64,000 bases of DNA from an uncultured Microbacterium sp. (GTDB lineage Bacteria; Actinomycetota; Actinomycetes; Actinomycetales; Microbacteriaceae): positions 72,204 to 136,203 of the forward strand of contig NZ_CALBRW010000007.1 of assembly GCF_937927635.1 (NCBI RefSeq), read 5' to 3'. A program made the translations under genes and the position numbers. Below the pieces are notes generated by a model. It was given only the letters and a program-made list of their open reading frames with translations. It ran no database searches and was not told the DNA's origin. Positions 9,026-17,616 of the stretch are shown here, in pieces. Positions within the stretch are counted from its first letter, which is position 1. Every line of letters begins with the position of its first letter.

Positions 9026-9885
9026 GCGAAGATCATCGGCAGATCGTCGTCCTCCTCCGCGCCGCCGAGGCTGAGGTTCACGACCACCGGCACGTGATCG
9101 CTGGGCTGCTCGCCCTTGCGCTCCTCGCGGTGGATGGAGGCCGCCGTCACAGCATCCGCGAATGCCGGCGAACCCAGGATGAAGTCGATCCGCACGCCCT
9201 CGTTGCGGGGGAACTTGAGCCGCTGATAGTCCCAGTAGGTGAACCCCTCCGGGACCAGCGGGCGCACCACGTCGTGCAGGCCGGCGGACTCCAGTGCGAA
9301 GAACGCCGCGCGCTCCTCGGGGGAGACATGCGTGGAGCGGCCGATCACGATGTCGGGGTCGCCGTTGTCCTGATCGAACGGGATGATGTTGAAGTCGCCG
9401 ACCAGTGCCAGCGGGCGCTGCGGGTGCGCGGCGATCTCAGCGGCGGTCGCGGAGCGCAGCGCATCGAGCCACTGCAGCTTGTACTCCAGATGCGGGTCGC
9501 CCAGCGCGCGGCCGTTGGGCACGTACAGGCTCCACACCCGCACGCCGCCGACCGTCACGCCGAGCGCGCGGGCCTCCAGCGGCGCGTCGGGCCCGAAGGT
9601 CGTCTCCTCCGGGGTCCTGCCCTTCGCGAAGCCGGGCATGCCGGCGAACGCCGTGGACACCTCGGTGATGGGCTCACGGCTCGCGATGGCGACGCCGTTC
9701 CACTGGTTCAGACCGTGCACCTCGACGTGGTACCCGGCCTCTTCGAACGCCGCGTAGGGGAACTGCTCGGGCTTGCACTTGATCTCCTGGAGCGCCAGCA
9801 CATCGATGTCCTCGCGCACGGCGAAGTCGACGGCGCGCCCCACGCGCGTGCGGATCGAGTTGATGTTCCATGTGGCCAGACGCAT
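9022..9885 (-). CDS. xthA: Exodeoxyribonuclease III
   Basis: A 287-residue AP endonuclease/3'-5' exonuclease of the Mg-dependent EEP fold used in base excision repair. It shows MRLATWNINSIRTRVG at the N terminus, the catalytic glutamate in LQEIKCKPEQF (E34), VYVPNGR-like SLYVPNGRALGD, GDFNIIPFDQDNGDP and the terminal SDHVPVVV. Length and motif order match XthA. It starts at the ATG at 9885 and is the first gene of a probable two-gene unit with the HAD hydrolase downstream. Confidence 0.95.
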   Translation of the reverse strand: MRLATWNINSIRTRVGRAVDFAVREDIDVLALQEIKCKPEQFPYAAFEEAGYHVEVHGLNQWNGVAIASREPITEVSTAFAGMPGFAKGRTPEETTFGPDAPLEARALGVTVGGVRVWSLYVPNGRALGDPHLEYKLQWLDALRSATAAEIAAHPQRPLALVGDFNIIPFDQDNGDPDIVIGRSTHVSPEERAAFFALESAGLHDVVRPLVPEGFTYWDYQRLKFPRNEGVRIDFILGSPAFADAVTAASIHREERKGEQPSDHVPVVVNLSLGGAEEDDDLPMIFA

Positions 9886-9917
9886 GCGTCCAGCCTATTC
9901 GGGGGCGCCGACAGCGC

Positions 9918-10451
9918 TCACCTCTCGGCGGGGTCTCCGGTTCCGATCAGAATGCCGCGCGCCAGCGTGTGGAAGTGCCGGTTGAAGCCCAGCACGCCCG
10001 GCGTCGCGCCGACCTCCAGGTCGAGCGAGTCCACATCCAGCGCGTCGACCACGAAGAAGTAGCGGTGCACGCCGGTGCCGGCGGGTGGGGCGGCGCCGAT
10101 GTAGCGCTCGAGCCGGGCCTCATTGGGCAGCACGCTGCCGCCGGGCAGGCTCTTGGCGGTGCCGTCACCGGCATCCAGCCTCCGGGTGTCCGCCGGCAGA
10201 TTGTAGGCGGCCCAGTGCCAGAAGCCGGATCCGGTCGGGGCGTCGGGATCGAAGCACGAGATGGCGAAGCTGAGCGTGCCGGCCGGCGGCTGCGACCATT
10301 CCAGAGTCGGATGCCGGTCCTCACCGCCCCTGCTGGACGACCAGGCGAAGCTCGGCAGCGCGCCGCCGGCGGTGAAGTCGGGGCTGGTCAGTTCGAGCGG
10401 CGGCACCGGGCGCAGCTCGGCGAGGGCGGCATAGGGATCGTACGAGAACAT
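9918..10451 (-). CDS. PEBP family (YbhB/YbcL-type) protein
   Basis: A 177-residue phosphatidylethanolamine-binding-protein-fold protein. The diagnostic ligand-binding segment is FDPDAPTGSGFWHWAAYNLPA, and the GVHRYFFVVDALD segment follows. Bacterial YbhB/YbcL proteins bind small anionic ligands, but their physiological role is not settled. It is transcribed divergently from pyrE, and its ATG lies 69 bp from the pyrE start, so the two share a short promoter region. Confidence 0.88.
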   Translation of the reverse strand: MFSYDPYAALAELRPVPPLELTSPDFTAGGALPSFAWSSSRGGEDRHPTLEWSQPPAGTLSFAISCFDPDAPTGSGFWHWAAYNLPADTRRLDAGDGTAKSLPGGSVLPNEARLERYIGAAPPAGTGVHRYFFVVDALDVDSLDLEVGATPGVLGFNRHFHTLARGILIGTGDPAER

Positions 10452-10519
10452 GAGTGGCCTCCTGCCCTCACGTTAATCGCGCGGGCGTGCGGGAACCAGT
10501 CCCGAATACACTGGATGCC

Positions 10520-11080
10520 GTGACCGATCTCGCAGCCGACCGCCAGGCCCTGCTCGACCTCATCAAGGCCGAGGCGGTGTTCCACGGCGACTTCACGCTC
10601 TCCAGCGGCAAGAAGGCGACGTACTACGTCGACATGCGCAAGCTCACCCTCGACCATCGGGCGGCCCCCGCCATCGGGCGCATCATGCTGGACCTGATCA
10701 AGGACCACGACGTCTCGGCCGTCGGCGGTCTCACCCTGGGCGCCGACCCCATCGCCAACTCCGTCATGCACGCCTCGGTCGGAACCGACCGCCCGCTGGA
10801 CGCGTTCGTCGTGCGCAAGGAGCCCAAGGACCACGGTCGCGGGCGTCAGGTGGAGGGCGCGAGCATCGAGGGCAAGCGGGTGATCGTGGTGGAGGACACC
10901 TCCACCACGGGACAGTCGGCGCTGAAGGCCGTCGAGGTGCTGCGCCGCGAGGGAGCCGAAGTCGTGGCCGTCGCCGTGATCGTGGATCGCAAGACCGGTG
11001 CGCAGGCCGCCATCGAGGCCGAGGGCCTGCAGTGGTTGGCAGCCTTCGACCTGGACGACCTGGGCCTGGACCCGCAGTAG
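10520..11080 (+). CDS. pyrE: Orotate phosphoribosyltransferase
   Basis: A 186-residue enzyme converting orotate and PRPP to OMP in pyrimidine synthesis. It shows FTLSSGKKATYYVDMRK near the N terminus, LGADPIANSV, and the PRPP-binding loop VIVVEDTSTTGQSALKAVEVL. The reading frame is open from 10454, but the GTG at 10520 (VTDLAADRQALL) gives the conserved length. A TACACT box ends 7 bp before that GTG, which fits a nearly leaderless transcript. No other pyr gene is in the window. Confidence 0.94.
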   Translation: MTDLAADRQALLDLIKAEAVFHGDFTLSSGKKATYYVDMRKLTLDHRAAPAIGRIMLDLIKDHDVSAVGGLTLGADPIANSVMHASVGTDRPLDAFVVRKEPKDHGRGRQVEGASIEGKRVIVVEDTSTTGQSALKAVEVLRREGAEVVAVAVIVDRKTGAQAAIEAEGLQWLAAFDLDDLGLDPQ

Positions 11081-11095
11081 CCGGCAGGTCGGTCC

Positions 11096-12286
11096 TCAGA
11101 TCCGCCCGCGGCGCGCGCGGTCGGCGAAGGCATCGAGAGCATCGAGGATGTCGGGTGCCTGCCACACCCGGTAGCGAGATCCGACGCCGCTCTGCGTCAG
11201 CACGCCGACGTCGACCAGCCGCGCGATCGCGGACTGTGCGGCGACATCGCTGACGCCGAGTGTCCGAGCGGCGATCTTCGCTGTGATCACGGGCTGCGCA
11301 AGCAGGGCATCCATCAGACGATGCACGGCGGCATCGGAGCGGGCGCGCACGAGATCATCCCATCTGGAGCGGGCCTCGCCGATCTCCCGTGCGAGATGCC
11401 TGCCGTTGCCGATCGCGGCGAATGCCGCGTTCGTGATCGCGTGCACGATCGCGTCGACATCGCCCGCGCGGTAGGCGGACAGTGCGTCGAAGTAGCTCTG
11501 CGGGTCATGCAGCAGACCGGCTGACACGGGAACGGTGAGGTTGCGCGTCAACCGATTGCGCCGGAGCAGGGCGTGGATCAGCGCACGGCCTGTGCGCCCG
11601 TTTCCATCGGGGAACGGATGGACGGTCTCGAACTGTGCGTGGGCGATCGCCGCCTGTGTGAGGACGGGGACGTCGTCTCGGGCTGCGAACTCCAGCAGAT
11701 CGCGCATCAGCTCGGGCACGCGCTCATGATGAGGAGGGACGAAATCTGCGGCGTGCGGCGACAGTGCTCCGCCGCCGATCCACACCTGCTCCCGGCGCCA
11801 GTGCCCCACGGCATCCGGCGCCGATTCCTGCAGCAGGGCTGCGTGCATGGCGATGATGGCTTCTTCATCGAGCCGGTCGCTCAGCCGCAGCGCGGCCTCC
11901 ATCGCGCGAGTGTTGGCGACGACCAGGCGAGCGTTCTCGGAGCGGGATGCGCCGATATCGGCCAGCGCGACCTGCTTCGCGCCGGCCTTGAGGTTCTCGA
12001 CCTCCGAGCTCGATGCCGATTCGGTGCGCAGCAGGATGGCCGCGAACGGTGCGATGAACGTCCTGGACCCGGCGTCGAATCGAGTCAGCTCCTGACTGGC
12101 CTCGTCGGCGGCAGTCAGCACGTCCGGCTCGAGGTGGACGGAGAGCTTCGCGATCAGCGGCGGAACGGCGGCCGCGTAGTCTCCGGTGATGCGGCGCAGC
12201 TGTCGTCGGGAGCCGACCTCGTCGCCGGAGCGCCTCCAGGGCCGGGATTCGTATGCGGTCTCCGGCCAGTCGTCATTCGATGCCAT
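11096..12286 (-). CDS. Class II Fic domain protein
   Basis: A 396-residue Fic protein. The catalytic motif HPFPDGNGRTGR begins at His223 with all canonical residues, so it should be active as an AMP (or other NMP) transferase on protein hydroxyls. An N-terminal inhibitory motif of the (S/T)xxxE(G/N) type is visible as SSEVEN with the inhibitory glutamate at E97, which makes it a self-inhibited class II Fic enzyme. A winged-helix-like C terminus (ITAKIAARTLGVSDVAAQSAI, about 335-396) may bind DNA for autoregulation. No separate antitoxin gene is adjacent. The 50 bp upstream are unusually AT-rich for this genome. Confidence 0.93.
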   Translation of the reverse strand: MASNDDWPETAYESRPWRRSGDEVGSRRQLRRITGDYAAAVPPLIAKLSVHLEPDVLTAADEASQELTRFDAGSRTFIAPFAAILLRTESASSSEVENLKAGAKQVALADIGASRSENARLVVANTRAMEAALRLSDRLDEEAIIAMHAALLQESAPDAVGHWRREQVWIGGGALSPHAADFVPPHHERVPELMRDLLEFAARDDVPVLTQAAIAHAQFETVHPFPDGNGRTGRALIHALLRRNRLTRNLTVPVSAGLLHDPQSYFDALSAYRAGDVDAIVHAITNAAFAAIGNGRHLAREIGEARSRWDDLVRARSDAAVHRLMDALLAQPVITAKIAARTLGVSDVAAQSAIARLVDVGVLTQSGVGSRYRVWQAPDILDALDAFADRARRGRI

Positions 12287-12371
12287 GCCTCAGTTTAACT
12301 TAAGGTTACATCCTTATCCTTGTCTTAGGTTGGCGCCGAGTCTCAAATGGCGCGGATGCCCGATGCCGGCC

Positions 12372-12941
12372 TTATGGGCGCTTGCCCGCCGCGGCGTCCG
12401 CGACGATCTTCCCGATCCGCCCCGCCCGTGTCTCCGGGCGCTTCGCCGTCGCGATGAGCGTGAGGCCCAGCTTGCGCGCCGACGGCGGGAACGCGTCCCA
12501 GTTCTCGCGGGCGGCGGGCACGGCATCCAGTGCCGCGGCGAAGTCGTCGGGCTCGATGCCGGCCTCGGGGCCGTCGAGCACCGTCCACGACCCGTCGGCC
12601 TTGGCCGCCTCGATCACCCGGATGCCCGCGGGAGCCAGCAGCCCTGCTGCTTCGAGCTCTGCCAGGCGCGCCTTGTTGGTCGCCGCCCAGCCGCTGCCCC
12701 TGCGGCGCGGGGAGAACCACTGGCCGACGGATCCGGGTGCGAAGGTGCGCACCGGGCCGTCGATCCAGCCGAAGCACAGCGCGTGGCGCACGGCATCCTC
12801 ATAGTCGACGCCGTCGGCGACCGAGCCGCGCACGTTCAGCAGCCACACTCCCGGCGCCGACTGATGGTTGTCCTCCAGCCACGCGCGCCAGGCAGCGGCA
12901 TCCGCGGCGGTGACCCGCTCACCGTCATCCAGCACGCCCAT
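12372..12941 (-). CDS. YdeI/OmpD-associated family protein
   Basis: About 189 residues of the YdeI/OmpD-associated (bacteriocin-protection-like) family: AAAWRAWLEDNHQSAPGVWLL, ALCFGWIDGPVRTF, WFSPRRRGSGWAATNKARLAEL and a C-terminal helical NWDAFPPSARK segment. The biochemical role of the family is not established. The frame stays open to 13139; the ATG at 12941 (MGVLDDGERV) or the ATG at 13001 are the likely starts. I prefer 12941 because the upstream portion is not family-like. Confidence 0.82.
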   Translation of the reverse strand: MGVLDDGERVTAADAAAWRAWLEDNHQSAPGVWLLNVRGSVADGVDYEDAVRHALCFGWIDGPVRTFAPGSVGQWFSPRRRGSGWAATNKARLAELEAAGLLAPAGIRVIEAAKADGSWTVLDGPEAGIEPDDFAAALDAVPAARENWDAFPPSARKLGLTLIATAKRPETRAGRIGKIVADAAAGKRP

Positions 12942-13028
12942 CGCCACCCCGTCCTGCGTCGTCTCGCTCCGTGCGTCGTCTCGCACCGTGCGGTTCAGCA
13001 TAGGGGCGACCCATCGCGTTACAGAATG

Positions 13029-13093
13029 GGGGCCGACACGCCACATGTCGGACGTCTTCGCGGGATTCGTCCGACAGCTGGCGTGTCGGCCCC
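13029..13093. repeat. 26-bp near-perfect inverted repeat (large hairpin)
   Basis: The left arm at 13029-13054 and right arm at 13068-13093 are reverse complements over 26 bp with two mismatches, separated by 13 bp. The core word is GGGGCCGACACGCCA. Outside the arms, GCGTTAC (about 13015) and GTAACGC (about 13099) extend the symmetry to about 90 bp. It lies between divergent genes (YdeI-like on the minus strand, the LacI regulator on the plus strand), so it is not a normal gene-end terminator. A dispersed palindromic element is more likely. Confidence 0.75.
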
Positions 13094-13161
13094 GAAGCGT
13101 AACGCCGGATGCCGGATGCCGGGCGCCGGGACCGGCCACCGGGGTTACGTAAACATGGACG

Positions 13162-13175
13162 TGGCAACGTTTTCA
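13162..13175. promoter_or_regulatory. LacI-family operator, copy 1 (before the regulator gene)
   Basis: TGGCAACGTTTTCA, with the AACGTT core typical of LacI/GalR operators, lies 17 bp before the regulator's GTG. The identical 14-mer occurs before the transporter lipoprotein gene at 14295. The position suggests autoregulation. Confidence 0.75.
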
Positions 13176-13191
13176 TGCGATTGTTCTCTGT

Positions 13192-14229
13192 GTGGCGAAG
13201 ATGACAGGCGGGGGATCCGACGCCGCGGGCCGCCCGACCATGAAGGACGTCGCCGCCCGCGCCGGCGTCGGTCTGTCGACGGTCTCCCGCGTGGTGGCGG
13301 GGAACCCGGGTGTCAGCCGCGCCAAGTGCAAGGCGGTCGAGCGCGCCATCGCCGAGCTGGGCTACAGCCGCAACGACTTCGCCCGCACACTGCGCACCGG
13401 ATCGACGGCCACGATCGCCGTCGTCGTCACCCGCATCTCCGACCCGTTCTACGCGGAGCTCGTCGCGGCCATCGAGCAGAAGGCGCAGGAGCGGGACCTG
13501 CTGGTGCTGGTCGCCTCGGGCGGCGACGACCCGGCGGAGGGCGAGCGGGTGCTGCGGCGCATGATCAGCAGGCGCCTGGACGGCCTCATCGTCGTCGCGC
13601 ACGAGGAGGTCGACGTGTCGTTCCTGGCCGCGGAGCGCGCGGCCGGCACCGAGATCGTCTTCGTCGACAGACCGCCGCAAGGGCTGCCCGCCGACCTGGT
13701 CGTCGTGGACAACGAGCGCGGCGCCGCCGACGCCGTCGCCCACCTGGTGCAGGCGGGTCACCGCAGCATCGCCTGCTTCGCGCACATCTCGGGTCTGTAC
13801 ACGTCCGAGCGCAGGCAGGCGGGGTACCGGCAGGGGATGCGCGATGCCGGTCTCCCCGTCCGCCCCGAGTTCGTGGTCGCCGTCGGCGATGACGTGGATG
13901 CCTGCGTCGAGGCGCTGCGCGAACTCTTCTCACTGCCCGATCCGCCCACCGCGCTGTTCACGACCAACAGCCGCACGACCAAGTCGGTGCTGAAGGCGCT
14001 GCGCCTGCTGGACGCGCATCCGGCGCTGGTGGGCTTCGACGACTTCGACCTGGCCGAGCTGATGGTGCCGCCGGTGACGACCGTCGCCCAGGATCCGTGG
14101 GCGATCGGCGAGGCGGCCGCGGGCCTGCTCTTCGACCGCATCGCGGGGATGACGGGGCCCGAGCGCCGCATCGTGCTCGGCACGAGGATGGTCGAGCGCG
14201 GCTCCGGCGAGGTCCCGCCGCCGGCCTGA
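13192..14229 (+). CDS. LacI family transcriptional regulator
   Basis: A regulator of about 345 residues. The N-terminal LacI helix-turn-helix (TMKDVAARAGVGLSTVSRVVAG, about residues 16-37) is followed by the hinge GYSRNDFARTLRTG and a periplasmic-binding-like effector domain (TIAVVVTRISDPFYAELV; IVFVDRPPQG; VGFDDFDLAELMVPPVTTVAQ). Starts at GTG 13192 or ATG 13201 are both plausible. The gene immediately precedes a CUT1 sugar transporter, and both promoters carry the same 14-bp operator. It probably represses the transporter and itself until a sugar is bound. Confidence 0.92.
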   Translation: MAKMTGGGSDAAGRPTMKDVAARAGVGLSTVSRVVAGNPGVSRAKCKAVERAIAELGYSRNDFARTLRTGSTATIAVVVTRISDPFYAELVAAIEQKAQERDLLVLVASGGDDPAEGERVLRRMISRRLDGLIVVAHEEVDVSFLAAERAAGTEIVFVDRPPQGLPADLVVVDNERGAADAVAHLVQAGHRSIACFAHISGLYTSERRQAGYRQGMRDAGLPVRPEFVVAVGDDVDACVEALRELFSLPDPPTALFTTNSRTTKSVLKALRLLDAHPALVGFDDFDLAELMVPPVTTVAQDPWAIGEAAAGLLFDRIAGMTGPERRIVLGTRMVERGSGEVPPPA

Positions 14230-14294
14230 GAGCGAGGCGCGCAGGCGCCCTGAACGGTGGCGTTATCTTGTTGTGACCGCCCTCCGGTTGCGTT

Positions 14295-14308
14295 TGGCAA
14301 CGTTTTCA
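14295..14308. promoter_or_regulatory. LacI-family operator, copy 2 (before the sugar transporter)
   Basis: TGGCAACGTTTTCA, identical over 14 bp to the word at 13162-13175, lies 58 bp before the start of the lipoprotein gene. Two identical copies in the two promoter regions support control of this transporter by the adjacent LacI protein. Confidence 0.78.
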
Positions 14309-14366
14309 GATTCCATGGGGGATGGGCCGGCTCCCTGCAGGCCGTCTTCATCCAATGGAGGATCAC

Positions 14367-15662
14367 ATGCGCAAAGCACTCGCAGCAGTAGCGGGTCTCA
14401 GTGTTGCGGCGCTCGCGCTCGCAGGCTGCTCGAGCAGCCCGAGCGACAGCGGCAGCAACGGGAACAAGGGCGGCGACAGCGCCAGCCAGGTCGAGGTGTT
14501 CACCTGGTGGGCGTCCGGCTCCGAGAAGACGGGCCTCGACGCGCTCGTCAAGGTGTTCAACGAGCAGTACCCGAAGACCAAGTTCGTCAACGCGGCCGTC
14601 GCCGGCGGCGCCGGCTCGAACGCCAAGAACGCCCTGGCATCCCGTCTGAAGGCCAACAACCCGCCGGACTCGTTCCAGGCGCACGCCGGTGCCGAGCTCA
14701 CCGACTACATCGAGGCCAACAAGATCGAGGACCTCAGCTCGTTCTACAAGGACAACGGCCTCAACGACGTCTTCCCGAAGACGCTGCTGGACCGCCTGAC
14801 CGTCGACGGCAAGATCTACTCGGTGCCCAGCAACATCCACCGCGCCAACGTCGTGTGGGTGAACACCTCGGTGCTCGAGAAGGCCGGCATCGACCCGAAG
14901 ACCGCGCCCGCCGACATCGACGCGTGGCTGGCCGACATGAAGAAGCTGAAGGATGCCGGCGTGCAGACCCCGCTGTCCGTCGCCACCGACTGGACTCAGG
15001 TGCAGCTGTTCGAGAACGTGCTGCTGGCCGACCTCGGCGCTGACGGCTACACCGGGCTGTGGGACGGCTCGACGAAGTTCGACGACTCCAAGGTGACTAA
15101 GGCCATCAAGGACTACACCGCCCTGCTCTCCTACGCCAACACCGACGGCACCGGTCAGGACTGGCCGGTCGCGACCGACATGGTCATCGACGGCACCGCC
15201 GCCTACAACGTGATGGGCGACTGGGCACTGGCCGAGTTCGACGCCAAGAGCAAGACCTACGGCACGGACTACACCACCTGGCCGACGCCGGGCACCGACG
15301 GCACGTTCGACTTCCTCGCCGACTCCTTCACCCTCCCGGTGGGCGCTCCGCACGCCGAGGGCGCGAAGAACTGGCTGAAGACGATCAGCTCCGCCGACGG
15401 CCAGAAGGCGTTCAACCTCGCCAAGGGCTCGATCCCCGCGCGCACCGACGCCAACGCCTCGGACTACCCCGAGTACCAGCAGGGCGCGATGGCCTCGTTC
15501 GCCAAGGACACCGTCGTCAGCTCGCTGGCGCACGGCGCGGCCGTCAAGGTCTCGTGGCTGAACGACATCACGTCCGCCATCGGCCAGTTCGTGTCCACCA
15601 AGGACGCGAAGACGCTGCAGGACGCTCTGGTCGCCGCGCAGACCAAGGGTCTGGGCAAGTAA
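14367..15662 (+). CDS. Sugar ABC transporter substrate-binding lipoprotein (CUT1)
   Basis: A 431-residue family 1 extracellular solute-binding protein. The signal peptide MRKALAAVAGLSVAALALAGC ends in a lipobox with Cys21, followed by a Ser/Gly linker. The mature start (VEVFTWWASGSEKTGLDALV) and the PPDSFQAHAGAELTDYIE segment resemble GtsA/GlcE-type glucose or mannose binders rather than maltose binders. The ATG at 14367 follows TGGAGGATCAC; the longer frame from 14322 lacks a signal peptide. Two permease genes follow. No ATPase gene is present, so a shared MsiK-type ATPase elsewhere is presumably used. Confidence 0.92.
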   Translation: MRKALAAVAGLSVAALALAGCSSSPSDSGSNGNKGGDSASQVEVFTWWASGSEKTGLDALVKVFNEQYPKTKFVNAAVAGGAGSNAKNALASRLKANNPPDSFQAHAGAELTDYIEANKIEDLSSFYKDNGLNDVFPKTLLDRLTVDGKIYSVPSNIHRANVVWVNTSVLEKAGIDPKTAPADIDAWLADMKKLKDAGVQTPLSVATDWTQVQLFENVLLADLGADGYTGLWDGSTKFDDSKVTKAIKDYTALLSYANTDGTGQDWPVATDMVIDGTAAYNVMGDWALAEFDAKSKTYGTDYTTWPTPGTDGTFDFLADSFTLPVGAPHAEGAKNWLKTISSADGQKAFNLAKGSIPARTDANASDYPEYQQGAMASFAKDTVVSSLAHGAAVKVSWLNDITSAIGQFVSTKDAKTLQDALVAAQTKGLGK

Positions 15663-15673
15663 CATCCATCCTC

Positions 15674-15707
15674 CGAGCGGGGCGGTGCGTCAGCGCCGCC
15701 CCGCTCG
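15674..15707 (+). terminator. Intercistronic hairpin between binding protein and permeases
   Basis: CGAGCGGGGCGG and CCGCCCCGCTCG form a perfect 12-bp stem with a 10-nt loop, 12 bp after the lipoprotein stop. There is no T-run, so partial termination or mRNA stabilisation is likely. This fits the common excess of binding protein over permease. Confidence 0.7.
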
Positions 15708-15732
15708 CATCCACGTCTGAAGGAGGGCGCCG

Positions 15733-16623
15733 ATGCGCAAGGGCATCCGCAACTGGGGACCGCCGCTGCTGCTGATCTCGCCGACGATCGTGCTGCTGGG
15801 CATTTTCGTCTACGTGATGATCATCCAGAACTTCTACACGGCCATGACCAAGGACTCCGCGCTGTCGGCATCCGAGTTCGTCGGCCTGCAGCAGTTCACC
15901 GACCTGCTGACCGAGCCGCGATTCCTGCACTCGCTGGCCAACCTCGGCGTCTTCACCGTGTTCTTCATGGTCGGCACCATGCTGTTCGGGTTCCTCTGGG
16001 CCTGGATGCTGGACAAGGGCGTCACCGCCGAGGGCGTGTTCCGCTCCATCTACCTCTTCCCGATGGCCGTCTCGTTCGTGGCATCCGGTGTCGTCTGGCG
16101 CTGGCTGCTCAGCTCCGCGCAGGGCGACCGGGCCTCGGGTCTGAACCGCCTGCTGGAGTCCATCGGCCTCGGCAGCCTGCAGAACGACTGGTACAACCAG
16201 CCGCTGTGGGGCATGGCCGCCATGGCGATGCCCGCCATCTGGCAGCTCGCCGGCTACGTGATGGCGCTGTTCCTGGCCGGGTTCCGCGGCATCCCCGAGG
16301 AGCTTCGCGAGGCCGCCCGCATGGACGGGGCCAGCGAGTGGAAGCTCTATCGGTACGTCGTCTTCCCGCAGCTGCATCCTGTGGCGCTGTCGGCGCTGGT
16401 GATCGTCGCGCACATGTCGCTGAAGGTCTTCGACCTGATCATGGCCGTGACCGGCCCGGTGTACATCACCGAGGTTCCCGCCACCTACATGTGGACCGCC
16501 CTGACGGGCGGCGAGTACGGCAAGGCATCCGCCATAGCGACCGTCCTGCTGCTGCTGGTGTGCATCTTCATCGTGCCGTACCTGATCTCCACGGCCCGCG
16601 CTGAGAGGAGGGCGCGCAAGTGA
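15733..16623 (+). CDS. Sugar ABC transporter permease, MalF-like
   Basis: A 296-residue integral membrane permease with six helices. The EAA loop is seen as GIPEELREAARMDGASEWKLYRYVVFPQL near residues 190-220, which contacts the ATPase. AAGGAGGGCGCCG precedes the ATG. It pairs with the following permease, whose start overlaps its stop by 4 bp. It belongs to the CUT1 importer controlled by the LacI protein upstream. Confidence 0.92.
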   Translation: MRKGIRNWGPPLLLISPTIVLLGIFVYVMIIQNFYTAMTKDSALSASEFVGLQQFTDLLTEPRFLHSLANLGVFTVFFMVGTMLFGFLWAWMLDKGVTAEGVFRSIYLFPMAVSFVASGVVWRWLLSSAQGDRASGLNRLLESIGLGSLQNDWYNQPLWGMAAMAMPAIWQLAGYVMALFLAGFRGIPEELREAARMDGASEWKLYRYVVFPQLHPVALSALVIVAHMSLKVFDLIMAVTGPVYITEVPATYMWTALTGGEYGKASAIATVLLLLVCIFIVPYLISTARAERRARK

Positions 16624-17537
16624 GCGTCGCAACCGGAATGGAGCGCCAGGCCACCACCGCCGGCCGCATCCCCACCGCCAGCCGCACCCGCACGCGCATG
16701 GGACGTACGACCAAGTACGTGCTCCTGCTGCTGTTCGTGGTGGTCGTGCTGATGCCCGTCTACGTGCTGGTCGTCACCAGCCTCAAGCCGCCGTCCGACG
16801 TCAGCGCGGTCACGTCATGGGCGTGGCCGTCGCGCTGGCCGTGGCAGGCGGATGCCGACGGCCAGACCGGCTTCGGCAACTGGGCCACCGCGTGGGAGAC
16901 GCTGGCCGCGCCGATCGGCCGCACGTTCCTGCTGGCCATCCCCGCAGCGCTGGTCTCGGCCATGCTCGGCTCGATGAACGGCTTCGTGCTCTCGCGGTGG
17001 AAGTTCCCGTACGCCAACGTGGTGTTCACGCTGATCCTGTTCGGCATGTTCATCCCGTACCAGGCCATCATGGTGCCGCTGGTGCAGTTGAAGACCGATC
17101 TGGGCCTGCCCAGCAACATCGTCACGCTGCTGTTCGTGCACATCATCTACGGTCTGCCGATCTGCACGCTGATCTTCCGCAACTACTACGAGGGAGTGCC
17201 CGAGGAGCTCATGGAGGCCTCGCGCGTGGACGGCGCCGGCATGCTGGGCTCGTACTGGCGCATCATCCTGCCGCTGTCGCTGCCCGGTTTCGTGGTGACG
17301 ATCATCTGGCAGTTCACCTCGGCCTGGAACGACTACCTGTTCGCGCTGTTCCTCTCGGACGCCAACCAGGGGCCCGTGTCCCTGTCGCTGGTGAACCTGT
17401 CGCAGGGCGCGCAGCTGTCCAACTACGGCGCCTCGATGGCGGGTGCGCTGATCGCGTCGATCCCGACGCTGATCGTGTACATCCTGCTGGGGAAGTACTT
17501 CGTCGGCGGACTGATGAGCGGTTCGGTCAAGTCCTGA
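16620..17537 (+). CDS. Sugar ABC transporter permease, MalG-like
   Basis: A 305-residue second permease of the CUT1 importer. A Thr/Arg-rich cytoplasmic leader of about 35 residues precedes six helices. The EAA loop is GVPEELMEASRVDGAGMLGSYWRIILPLSLPG. It starts at GTG 16620 overlapping the first permease stop, or at ATG 16638. The operon ends with a strong hairpin 16 bp after its stop. No glycosidase follows, so the imported sugar may be a monosaccharide, which agrees with the GtsA/GlcE-like binding protein. Confidence 0.92.
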   Translation: MSVATGMERQATTAGRIPTASRTRTRMGRTTKYVLLLLFVVVVLMPVYVLVVTSLKPPSDVSAVTSWAWPSRWPWQADADGQTGFGNWATAWETLAAPIGRTFLLAIPAALVSAMLGSMNGFVLSRWKFPYANVVFTLILFGMFIPYQAIMVPLVQLKTDLGLPSNIVTLLFVHIIYGLPICTLIFRNYYEGVPEELMEASRVDGAGMLGSYWRIILPLSLPGFVVTIIWQFTSAWNDYLFALFLSDANQGPVSLSLVNLSQGAQLSNYGASMAGALIASIPTLIVYILLGKYFVGGLMSGSVKS

Positions 17538-17553
17538 CCAGCGGGTCCTGACA

Positions 17554-17593
17554 GCACAGGGCGGCGGATGCTTCGGCATCCGCCGCCCTGTGC
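17554..17593 (+). terminator. Strong hairpin terminator after the sugar transporter operon
   Basis: An 18-bp perfect GC-rich stem (17554-17571 with 17576-17593) closed by a TTCG tetraloop. It lies between the convergent permease gene and a small minus-strand gene. The T-run is weak, as is common in high-GC actinobacteria. Confidence 0.85.
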
Positions 17594-17616
17594 TCGTTCA
17601 GGAAGCCGGCGACCGG

